Shown here: positions 10,346-18,687 of the stretch, piece after piece | Layout: each line of letters starts with the position of its first letter | How positions within the stretch are numbered: position 1 is the first letter of the stretch | Source: Chitinophagaceae bacterium | GTDB taxonomy: Bacteria > Bacteroidota > Bacteroidia > Chitinophagales > Chitinophagaceae | DNA length: 64,000 bases | Reading direction: 5' to 3' | Assembly: GCA_027486835.1 (NCBI GenBank) | Contig: JAIXOJ010000191.1 | Coordinates: 1-64,000, forward strand | The notes under the pieces: model-generated | The model's database searches: none | Told to the model about the DNA's origin: nothing | What the model saw: only the letters and a program-made list of their open reading frames with translations | Translations under genes and position numbers: made by a program

Positions 10346-10402
10346 TAAAAGCGGAAGCCGTAACCAAAACAACTTGTTGTTTTTACGCCCCGCTTTTTTT
10401 GT
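10346..10402 (+). terminator. Probable rho-independent terminator
   Basis: AAAGCGG is matched by CCGCTTT, with a nested AAACAACTTGTTGTTT palindrome between them, and is followed by a run of seven T residues. This is the strongest terminator candidate downstream of the giant gene, although it is about 410 bp from the stop codon. Confidence 0.55.
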
Positions 10403-10714
10403 GTTCGGTCTTGTCCAATAATCACAAAGGTGTTTCTTGAATCAGAGTATTTGGTTCTAATTGGGCTTTGCAACAGCGTTCTTTCTTGAATTGCGATGCG
10501 TATTATGGGTGTGACTGGTGTTTTTCGATAACAAACCTAGAATAGTATCGGAGAAGCAAATAGCAATTTAAGTGTGCGGTTACTGAAAATTGATTAGCTG
10601 AATAAAACAATAGTTGCACTACTAATTGAAAGAAAGGTCTTAGCAATAAAAGCCAATGTTATCTGGTTTTAAGTCTTTGCTTGAGGCCCTAAAACGGTTA
10701 ATACTCGGTGAAAT

Positions 10715-10880
10715 GTCATTTTTCAGGTAGGAGCTGCCATTTTCGGGGAGTGAGCCGCCATTTTCAGGTAGCGAGCCACCATTTTCTGGGAGTGAGCTAC
10801 CATTTTCTGGGAGTGAGCTACCGTTTTCTGAGAGTGAGCTGCCATTGTCGGGTAGTGAGCCATCATTTTTGGCTATGGAA
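10715..10880. repeat. Tandem array 3: eight 21-bp units
   Basis: Eight consecutive 21-bp units carry a core CCATTTTC followed by G-rich sequence and GTGAGC (for example ACCATTTTCTGGGAGTGAGC). Two adjacent units are identical, and the others differ at a few positions. Unlike the 41/42-bp arrays, no strong inverted repeat is conserved in every unit. Confidence 0.9.
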
Positions 10881-11073
10881 GCGCTTATTGAAAATTGCTA
10901 CTAACGAAAGTTCAGCAAGCCGAGGTGGGGTATAAAATTGTTTATGTCTAGGGTTTTTAATTTTTCCATTGAATGTTCTGATTTTATACTGGTTTGTTCT
11001 AAAGGAGATCAAATAAGTGTTTATGTTTTTCCATAACGAAGGTGTTATTTATCTATTTTAAATTGATTGCATA

Positions 11074-14000
11074 ATGCTAAGAATTGGCAAATACTTGTTT
11101 TTTACAATAGTGTTCATTTCATCAGTGATTGTTGCAAGAGCTGGTAATAAGTATGTATCCGCCTTACTAGGAAGTGATAGTTATGCTGGCACATTTCAAA
11201 ATCCATTTGCCACTATTCAAAAAGCTGCTGATCTTACCATTCCTGGAGACACCGTTTTTATCATGAACGGTACTTATCTGCCCACAAAAACGGGTGTACA
11301 AGACATTTTAGATATCAAGCGTTCTGGTACGGCAGCAAAATACATTACCTATAAAGCCTATCCGGGGCATACCCCAAAACTAAAAGGTTCAATTAACCTG
11401 ACTTGGCAGGTATGGTGTGCTATAGCAATTGACGCTTCTTATATAATAGTGGATGGATTGGAAGTAGAAGGCAACAATGCCAATCTTACCTACCAAATTG
11501 GTTATCAAGGTTATTTAGATTATTCCAACGGAATCAAAGATTTTGTGAAATTATCCAGAACAGAGATGGGCGGGGTTTCAATTGGTAAAAATTTGCCTAA
11601 GACCATAACGCCTAGCCAGGCTGTACACCACATCATTGTGCGTAATTGCAAACTCCACGATTGCGGTGGGAATGGAGGAAGCAAATGCGATTACGTAACT
11701 TTTGAGAACAATATTGTTTACAATAATTGCTGGTATTCCTATAATGCTGGTAGCGGATTGAGTATTTTAGGTCCTGTTGACATTGATACCATAACTAGCT
11801 ATAAAATATTTATAAGAAATAACATTGTCTATAATAACAAGACTTTAGTACCGTGGGAGCAAATCAATGCATTTAGTGATGGTAATGGTATTATACTCGA
11901 CATTAATAATGGAACCCAATTTGGAAATACTTTTACTTATAACGGGCGTTACCTTCTTACAAACAATGTTTGCTACAATAATGGGGGTGGAGGCATTCAT
12001 GCCTATTTAGCTAAACATATAGATATCATTAACAACACTTGTTATAATAATGGCACAGTAGTAGGCTATCCAGAAATCGATGCAAACGGCTCAGCGGACG
12101 TTAGAGTTTACAATAATATTATGTATGCACGAACAGGTGCAAGTTGCAATGGAAATGATGCTGGAATTTATGATTACAACCTGTACTACAATGGCAACGT
12201 GTATAAAGCTGGGAGCAACAGCCTTATTGCCAATCCGCAGTTTATCAATTTGGCTTTAGACTCAACAGGCACCCCAACGGCCAATTTTCAATTAAAGAAT
12301 TTTAGCCCTGCTATTAATGCTGGTGCAGATGCAAGTATTTCAAGTACAAATGACTTATTAGGAATAAGCAGACCTCAAGGATATAATTATGATATAGGCG
12401 CCTATGAGTTTACAGGTGTACCGTCAATGCCAGCAAATTTCAGTTCAGGAAATATGGTAGCCTTAAGGGTAGGCAATCGTTCTAGTACCTTAGATACCAA
12501 AGCCACTGGGGTTTCAATATTGGAATACACTTCGGCAGGTATTGCCACTACTAATAGCATAGTTGTAGGAAATGCAAGTTCCGTTGCGCCAAACCGAATG
12601 GTGTTGAGCGGAGATAATACTACAGGTGAAGGACAACTGAGTCTTTCAGGAGATGGTAGATTTTTAGTTATTGCAGGGTATGATGGTGCAGTAGGCGATA
12701 GTGCTTCTGTTTATCAAGCAGGTGAAAAAATTATTGCTAGGGTTGATTATAATGGTATTGTGGATTACACTACTCGGCTACCAGCAAGTACTATGAATAG
12801 AACCATTAGAACGGCTATTACAGATAGTAGTTCAAGGTATTATTTAACGGGTACTAATGTTTCTCCAGCAACAGGTAACTCAACTAGATTCTTAAATTTT
12901 GGCACTCCCTCTACAACAGCATCTACTGCTTTTACTGGCGGAGTTCGTTCATTGAAAATGTTTGGCGGAGTAGTGTATTACGCCAATAACAACATTGTTG
13001 GTTATTTAACGCCAAATCCAGCAAGTGGTAATTACGCCACAACAACCACTTTAACTGGGGTGAGTTTAAACGGATACAATTTTCAATCTTTTGTATTGCT
13101 GAATTTTAGCCCTACCGCCAATTACAATGGAACTGGCTACGATTTGCTCTATTGTGCCGACCAAAGTTTGGGGTTGGTTAAGTTTTATTGGAATGGGGCT
13201 ACTTGGGTATTGGCTGGCACCAATAATCCTACCTCACCAACAGGTATAACAGGAGGGTTGCAGGATATTACAGCAAGAATAAACAGTGCAGGCAAGCCAG
13301 AGATTTTTGTAGTGAAAGGTGCAGCCTCCAACAACAATATTTTGATGTTGACTGATAATAATTCTTTGAATGGAAGTATTGCAACGAATAATCCTACCAT
13401 CAATTTTTCTATTGCGGCTGGGGTCAATTATATGTTTCGGGGGGTAGCTTTTACACCAATCTATAACCAAACAAATGTTTCTTGGGTGGGCAATGCCAAT
13501 ACTAATTGGAATACTGCGGGCAACTGGAGTAGCAATAAAGTACCAGATAGTTTGGTATCAGTAAAAATTCCAACGGGGTGTACTAACTACCCAATTATTG
13601 ATGTAAGTAACACCAATAATGCGGTAAACAATTTAACGATACAGTCTAACAGTTTGATGAACAATGGTGGTTTAAGCATCAAGAATTCGTTGAATAGTAA
13701 TGGTGTTATTACTGGTAGTGGAACGGTTACATTCAATGGTAGTGCTGCTCAAAATGTTTCAGGAACTGGTAAAGTATCAAATTTTACACTTAATAATGCC
13801 AACGGAGCTACTATAGATTCATTGGGAAAGTTAACCATTACTGGGACACTGAAATTAAAACTAGGCATCTTAACTACCAATGGAAATCTTGAACTAAATT
13901 CTGATAGTACAGGAACTGCCATGTTGGGTTATTATGGCATAAATGGGAATACAGGCACCATCAATGGAGCTATTTCCGTTGAGCGATACATACCTGCTAA

Positions 14001-15744
14001 ATCAGCAAGGAAATATGTTTTTATTAGTTCACCCATTACTCAATCCGTTAGAAACGGTTGGCAGCAACAAGTGTATATCACTGGTAATGGCACTGGAGGG
14101 TCAGTTTGTGGGTCAACTAGTGGTAACGGAACGGTGAGCACTGATAAATATAATTCCAATGGCTTCGATGTTTCCCCAACTAGTGTAGCTAGTTTATATA
14201 CTTATAATGCTACCCCCAATAATGGAACCCGGTGGTTAAGTATTTCAAATACCACTAGTACTAATTTAACTGCTGGCATTGGCTATCGGGCAAATATTCG
14301 AGGCAATAGAAATAGTAGCAACACTACTTGTAACAATCAACTCAATTCTTCATTGCCAGCACCTCCTGAAGCGGTTACGTTAATTACCTCCGGAACAGTA
14401 ACCACTGGAGATAGAATTATTGCACTTAATCATTTCAACGATCATAGATATACTTTATTAGGGAATCCCTATCCGAGCCCGATCAGTTTTACTTCTTTTC
14501 AGTCTGCTAATAGTAGCAGGATAAACAATAAAATGTGGACTTACAGCCCCTACAGTCAAACTGCTGGAAATTATACGACCTATTCAAATGGAATTTGTGC
14601 AAATCAAGCTTTGGGGTATGATGCTACCAATGGAGATTATATAGCGGTTGGTCAAGCATTTTTTGTAGAAGCGAATAGTCAGGGTTCTGTTACTTTCAGG
14701 GAGAATGATAAAATAATTAATAGCCCGCCCAATAACCAATACTTTGGTACATCTGCACAGAAAATTCTACGGATAGCATTGATGGCTGCTAACGCAAATA
14801 CACGTTTTGATGAAGTGGTAATACAATATGCTAAAAGCGGAACGAAAACCTATAATACAGCTATTGATGCTATTTCTTTTAATGGGGGCAATCAGGTTTT
14901 GTATGCGATAAAGGATATTAGTATGCTTGCGATTGCTGCTAGACCAGACTCCTTTGTAATTGCTGATACTGCACAACTTGGATTTCGGGTTAGCTCCACA
15001 GGAAAATATCGCTTAGTTTTTAGTGGCTTCAACAGTGTAAGTAATGTTCAGTCTATATTTCTAAAAGATGCTTTTTTAAGTAGGCTGATAGACCTTTCTA
15101 TCAATAACGAATATGAATTCTCAGTTACTAGCGATACATTGAGCATGGGTAATAGTAGGTTTCAAATTATTGCAAATACACCTTCTTTATTGCCTATAAA
15201 GACAATAGCACTTTCTGCTAGAAAAGAAAGCGGTGTTGTTTTGATTGATTGGAAAATAGATGGCGAAGAGGACTTATCAAATTACGAAGTACAAAAATCT
15301 ACCGATGGCATTTCCTTTAAAGTCATAGGGATAGTAAAAGGAAAAGAGAACCCTGCAAGTATTTATACTTTCCTTGATAGTAATGCAATGTCACAATCAT
15401 TCTATAGAATTAAAGCTGTTGGTATAGAAGGAAAGAACAGTTATAGTAATACCGTGACTTTAAATAATGCTAATGAGAAAAAGAAATTTACATTATTTCC
15501 TTCGCCATTGTTGGGTAATAAACTGCATGTTTCCTTCCCAGAAATTGGTGCAGGTGTTTATTTAATTACCATTACTACTGCCATAGGTCAGAGAATAACA
15601 CAAAAAGCGATCAACCATTCAGGAAGGGCAGGTAATTATACCCTGAATGTGAACGATGGATTAATGAATGGTCAATATTATGTATCAATTTATAAAGAGG
15701 ATAAGCGTTTAGTGTATAATGGGACAATTACAATACAACGCTAA
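11074..15744 (+). CDS. Secreted parallel beta-helix (pectate-lyase-like) protein with T9SS sorting domain
   Basis: 1556 residues with a signal peptide (MLRIGKYLFFTIVFISSVIVARA). Residues about 24-450 form a right-handed parallel beta-helix: a DUF1565-like start (KYVSALLGSDSYAGTFQNP...ATIQKAADL), many NNxxYNN ladders, and the usual closing DIGAYEF. Such folds occur in pectate lyases, PL6 and chondroitinase-B-like enzymes, but no catalytic set can be assigned. Residues about 455-800 repeat the propeller-like module of the preceding giant protein (GQLSLSGDGRFLVIAGYD), followed by a WNTAGNWS...VPDS connector. The C-terminus (LFPSPLLGNKLHVSF...GQYYVSIYKEDKRLVYNG) is a T9SS type A domain. It is probably a surface polysaccharide lyase or binding protein. 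The lyase activity is inference. Confidence 0.85.
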   Translation: MLRIGKYLFFTIVFISSVIVARAGNKYVSALLGSDSYAGTFQNPFATIQKAADLTIPGDTVFIMNGTYLPTKTGVQDILDIKRSGTAAKYITYKAYPGHTPKLKGSINLTWQVWCAIAIDASYIIVDGLEVEGNNANLTYQIGYQGYLDYSNGIKDFVKLSRTEMGGVSIGKNLPKTITPSQAVHHIIVRNCKLHDCGGNGGSKCDYVTFENNIVYNNCWYSYNAGSGLSILGPVDIDTITSYKIFIRNNIVYNNKTLVPWEQINAFSDGNGIILDINNGTQFGNTFTYNGRYLLTNNVCYNNGGGGIHAYLAKHIDIINNTCYNNGTVVGYPEIDANGSADVRVYNNIMYARTGASCNGNDAGIYDYNLYYNGNVYKAGSNSLIANPQFINLALDSTGTPTANFQLKNFSPAINAGADASISSTNDLLGISRPQGYNYDIGAYEFTGVPSMPANFSSGNMVALRVGNRSSTLDTKATGVSILEYTSAGIATTNSIVVGNASSVAPNRMVLSGDNTTGEGQLSLSGDGRFLVIAGYDGAVGDSASVYQAGEKIIARVDYNGIVDYTTRLPASTMNRTIRTAITDSSSRYYLTGTNVSPATGNSTRFLNFGTPSTTASTAFTGGVRSLKMFGGVVYYANNNIVGYLTPNPASGNYATTTTLTGVSLNGYNFQSFVLLNFSPTANYNGTGYDLLYCADQSLGLVKFYWNGATWVLAGTNNPTSPTGITGGLQDITARINSAGKPEIFVVKGAASNNNILMLTDNNSLNGSIATNNPTINFSIAAGVNYMFRGVAFTPIYNQTNVSWVGNANTNWNTAGNWSSNKVPDSLVSVKIPTGCTNYPIIDVSNTNNAVNNLTIQSNSLMNNGGLSIKNSLNSNGVITGSGTVTFNGSAAQNVSGTGKVSNFTLNNANGATIDSLGKLTITGTLKLKLGILTTNGNLELNSDSTGTAMLGYYGINGNTGTINGAISVERYIPAKSARKYVFISSPITQSVRNGWQQQVYITGNGTGGSVCGSTSGNGTVSTDKYNSNGFDVSPTSVASLYTYNATPNNGTRWLSISNTTSTNLTAGIGYRANIRGNRNSSNTTCNNQLNSSLPAPPEAVTLITSGTVTTGDRIIALNHFNDHRYTLLGNPYPSPISFTSFQSANSSRINNKMWTYSPYSQTAGNYTTYSNGICANQALGYDATNGDYIAVGQAFFVEANSQGSVTFRENDKIINSPPNNQYFGTSAQKILRIALMAANANTRFDEVVIQYAKSGTKTYNTAIDAISFNGGNQVLYAIKDISMLAIAARPDSFVIADTAQLGFRVSSTGKYRLVFSGFNSVSNVQSIFLKDAFLSRLIDLSINNEYEFSVTSDTLSMGNSRFQIIANTPSLLPIKTIALSARKESGVVLIDWKIDGEEDLSNYEVQKSTDGISFKVIGIVKGKENPASIYTFLDSNAMSQSFYRIKAVGIEGKNSYSNTVTLNNANEKKKFTLFPSPLLGNKLHVSFPEIGAGVYLITITTAIGQRITQKAINHSGRAGNYTLNVNDGLMNGQYYVSIYKEDKRLVYNGTITIQR

Positions 15745-15788
15745 GCTTAAGAGGTGTTTTAAAGTTTTTCGCTTAAAAGTTTCGTTTC

Positions 15789-15821
15789 AACCTTTATAGG
15801 GTTTCAAACCCTATAAAGGTT
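15789..15821. repeat. 33-bp palindrome (copy 1 of 2)
   Basis: AACCTTTATAGGGTTT, a single C and AAACCCTATAAAGGTT form a near-perfect 16-bp stem, about 45 bp after the beta-helix gene. A second copy with two base changes is at 33096-33128. It acts as a dispersed intergenic palindrome and possibly a terminator or mRNA end-protection element. Confidence 0.75.
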
Positions 15822-15972
15822 TGCAAAGGAGTCATTAATGGTATTTTGTTCGCCATAGGTAAAAATTGAATCGTTGTTTCTTGTTTTTGGTACCAGAAAA
15901 AGTAAGCTTGAGAGAATAGTGAAAAGTTGTTGATAGTGGAAGTTGTTTATGAATTATAAAAGTAGAATTTCG

Positions 15973-18570
15973 ATGTTAAAAAAGTGTTTTTCAATCCTGT
16001 TTTTCTGTGTATCTGTTTGTCCTGTTTTTGCACAGGAAAAAGCATTCCCCTTTCAAAACCCTGCATTGTCTATTGACAAAAGGGTAAACAATATGGTATC
16101 GCTCTTAACACTAGATGAGAAAATTGGGCAAATGGTAAATAATGCTCCTGCCATTAAACGGTTGGGAATACCTGCCTACAATTGGTGGAACGAAACCTTG
16201 CATGGAGTAGCTAGAAGTCCCTATCATGTAACCTCCTATCCACAAGCTATCGCTATGGCAGCCACTTGGGATACTGTCGCCCTTCATACGATGGCAAGAT
16301 TTAGTGCCGAGGAAGGACGTGCCATTTATAATGATTCAAAGCGAAAAGGGAAAACGGGTATTTACTTGGGGCTAACTTATTGGACACCCAATATCAATAT
16401 TTTCAGAGACCCACGTTGGGGTAGGGGGCAAGAAACTTATGGAGAAGATCCATTTTTAACTGGTTCATTGGGTAAATCTTTTGTAAGAGGTTTAGAAGGC
16501 AACAATCCAAAATACTTGATGGCTTCTGCTTGTGCCAAACACTTTGCAGTGCATAGCGGACCTGAATGGAACAGGAGTACGTATAATGCCAAAGTATCTA
16601 ATTATGATTTATGGGACACTTATTTACCAGCTTTCAAAGCATTGATTGTGGATGCAAAAGTGAGTGGGGTGATGTGTGCGTATAACCAGCTTGGTGGTCA
16701 GCCTTGTTGTGGAAATGATTTATTAATGACAGACATCTTACGCAATCAGTGGAAGTTTACCGGTTATGTTACTTCCGATTGTGGAGGGATAGGTCATTTT
16801 TGGAAAACCCATAAAACACATCCCGATGCGGAAACTGCCGCAGCCTCAGCGGTTTTGCACGGTACAGATTGCGAATGTTCGGGCAATCCTACCTATAAAG
16901 CATTAACAAAAGCCATTTCTAGTGGATTGCTTACGGAACAGCAAATTGATATTTCATTAAAGCGTTTGTTCGCCACAAGAATGCGTTTGGGCATGTTTGA
17001 TCCAGAGGCCATCGTTCCTTTTTCCAAGTTTGGGCTAGATGCATTAGAATCTGCACCGCACAAGGCTCATGCCTTGAAAATGGCAAGGGAATCTATGGTG
17101 TTGCTAAAAAATGAAAACAGCACTTTGCCAATCAAAAAAAGTATCAAAACCATTGCGGTTGTTGGGCCAAATGCTGATGATAAATCTGTGTTGTTAGCCA
17201 ATTATTATGGCTACCCATCTTCCATTACCACCGTACTTGAAGGGATAAAACAAAAAGTAGGCAGTGCTGCCAAAGTGATGTATGAAAAAGGTATAAACCT
17301 AATTGACAACAATGTTTTTACACCAATAGAAGCTGGAAAAGCGTTAATGTACAATGGAAAGTTGGGTTTTAATGCGGAGTATTTTCAAAACACCAAGCTA
17401 ACTGGCACACCTGTGTTGGTTCGCCAAGAATCCAAAATTGATTTTCAATGGGGGGATGGTCAGCAAATAGCTAATAACTTGATTGCTCGAGATATGTCTG
17501 CTAGGTTTACTACTACTTATACGCCTACTACAACTGGGGATGTAACGATTGATGTAAAAGCAGATGATAAGTGTAAGTTATTCATCAATGGAGAAAAGAA
17601 ATTTGAACCGGATGCAAAGAATACTTTGTACACTTTTAATGTTGTTCAAGGCACAGAATACAAAATAGTTATTGAATACACACAATCTGCTGACAATGCA
17701 GAAATAAAATTTGAGCTAGGTAAATTAGAACAAACCACCCCAGAAATGATTGCCGAAAGGGTGAAAAATGCCGATGCCATTGTTTTTGTTGGGGGAATTT
17801 CAGCAAGACTAGAAGGGGAGGATATGCCCGTGAAAGTGGATGGATTTAAAGGTGGTGACCGCACCAATATTGCCCTGCCTATCATTCAAACAGACCTGAT
17901 GAAAGCATTAAAAGCCACTGGCAAACCACTTGTGTTTGTGAATATGTCTGGAAGTGCCATCGGTTTTGAGTGGGAAGCACAAAATGTACCTTCTATTCTT
18001 CAAGCATGGTATGGCGGTCAAGCGGGTGGGCAAGCAGTTGCAGATATTTTATTTGGCGATTATAACCCCTCTGGTCGTTTGCCAATAACATTTTACAAGA
18101 ATGTAAACGACTTACCCGATTTTGAAGATTACAGTATGGTCAACAGGACTTACCGCTACTTTAAAGGAACTGCATTGTATCCTTTTGGTTTTGGATTAAG
18201 CTATACGAAGTTTAAATACGATAAGCTGACGCTAACGAAGAATAATACTGCGCTTGTAGTAAAATCAACCGTTACCAACGCAGGACAAAAAGATGGCGAT
18301 GAAGTAGTGCAGTTGTACATAGCCCATAAAAACGAAACCATCAACAAACCTATTCGGGCTTTGAAAGGATTTCAGCGGGTGCATTTAAAAGCAGGAGAAA
18401 CCAAGCAACTAACATTTACATTGTCCAGCGCTGATTTATCGTTAACGGATGATACAGGAAAATTGGTTCAAGTAAACAACGATGAAGTTCAAATTTCAGT
18501 AGGTGGTGGGCAACCCTCAAAGGAGTTATTAGAGAAAGGAACGGTAGTGGTAAAGGAAATTAAGTTATAG
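15973..18570 (+). CDS. GH3 beta-xylosidase/beta-glucosidase with inserted PA14 domain
   Basis: About 865 residues with the signal peptide MLKKCFSILFFCVSVCPVFAQ. An upstream ATG at 15943 would add ten residues. The GH3 N-terminal barrel includes NWWNETLHGVAR, typical of GH3 xylosidase-type enzymes, and the nucleophile Asp in YVTSDCGGI (D279 counted from 15943). The C-terminal GH3 domain is interrupted by a PA14 module (about 470-595), then resumes with the candidate acid/base Glu in ARLEGED (about E624). A fibronectin-III-like domain closes the protein. It is predicted to be periplasmic or lipid-independent secreted, removing terminal beta-linked xylose or glucose from oligosaccharides. It heads the plus-strand cluster, 117 bp before the LamG gene. 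The exact sugar specificity is inferred, not shown. Confidence 0.9.
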   Translation: MLKKCFSILFFCVSVCPVFAQEKAFPFQNPALSIDKRVNNMVSLLTLDEKIGQMVNNAPAIKRLGIPAYNWWNETLHGVARSPYHVTSYPQAIAMAATWDTVALHTMARFSAEEGRAIYNDSKRKGKTGIYLGLTYWTPNINIFRDPRWGRGQETYGEDPFLTGSLGKSFVRGLEGNNPKYLMASACAKHFAVHSGPEWNRSTYNAKVSNYDLWDTYLPAFKALIVDAKVSGVMCAYNQLGGQPCCGNDLLMTDILRNQWKFTGYVTSDCGGIGHFWKTHKTHPDAETAAASAVLHGTDCECSGNPTYKALTKAISSGLLTEQQIDISLKRLFATRMRLGMFDPEAIVPFSKFGLDALESAPHKAHALKMARESMVLLKNENSTLPIKKSIKTIAVVGPNADDKSVLLANYYGYPSSITTVLEGIKQKVGSAAKVMYEKGINLIDNNVFTPIEAGKALMYNGKLGFNAEYFQNTKLTGTPVLVRQESKIDFQWGDGQQIANNLIARDMSARFTTTYTPTTTGDVTIDVKADDKCKLFINGEKKFEPDAKNTLYTFNVVQGTEYKIVIEYTQSADNAEIKFELGKLEQTTPEMIAERVKNADAIVFVGGISARLEGEDMPVKVDGFKGGDRTNIALPIIQTDLMKALKATGKPLVFVNMSGSAIGFEWEAQNVPSILQAWYGGQAGGQAVADILFGDYNPSGRLPITFYKNVNDLPDFEDYSMVNRTYRYFKGTALYPFGFGLSYTKFKYDKLTLTKNNTALVVKSTVTNAGQKDGDEVVQLYIAHKNETINKPIRALKGFQRVHLKAGETKQLTFTLSSADLSLTDDTGKLVQVNNDEVQISVGGGQPSKELLEKGTVVVKEIKL

Positions 18571-18687
18571 CTGGCAACATAATTAAGTATGGGTAAAGTA
18601 GTTAGGGTGAATGTAGAATCAATTGACTGTTCTCAGGAAGGGCTGATACCTAAAACCTATGCCTTAATACTTAAAACTCTCTAGTGG

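Larger units (their letters stand above)
9940..11073. other. 1.1-kb intergenic region with two hairpins and array 3
   Basis: No credible gene is seen here. The region holds a long inverted repeat (10053-10083), a terminator-like hairpin with a T tract (10346-10402) and the 21-bp array at 10715-10880. The 75-codon frame that spans the array is a by-product of its 21-bp period. Confidence 0.7.

Noticed and set aside
10708-10935. 75-codon frame over array 3
   Set aside because: A product of the 21-bp period, with no signal sequence, motif or ribosome-binding site.
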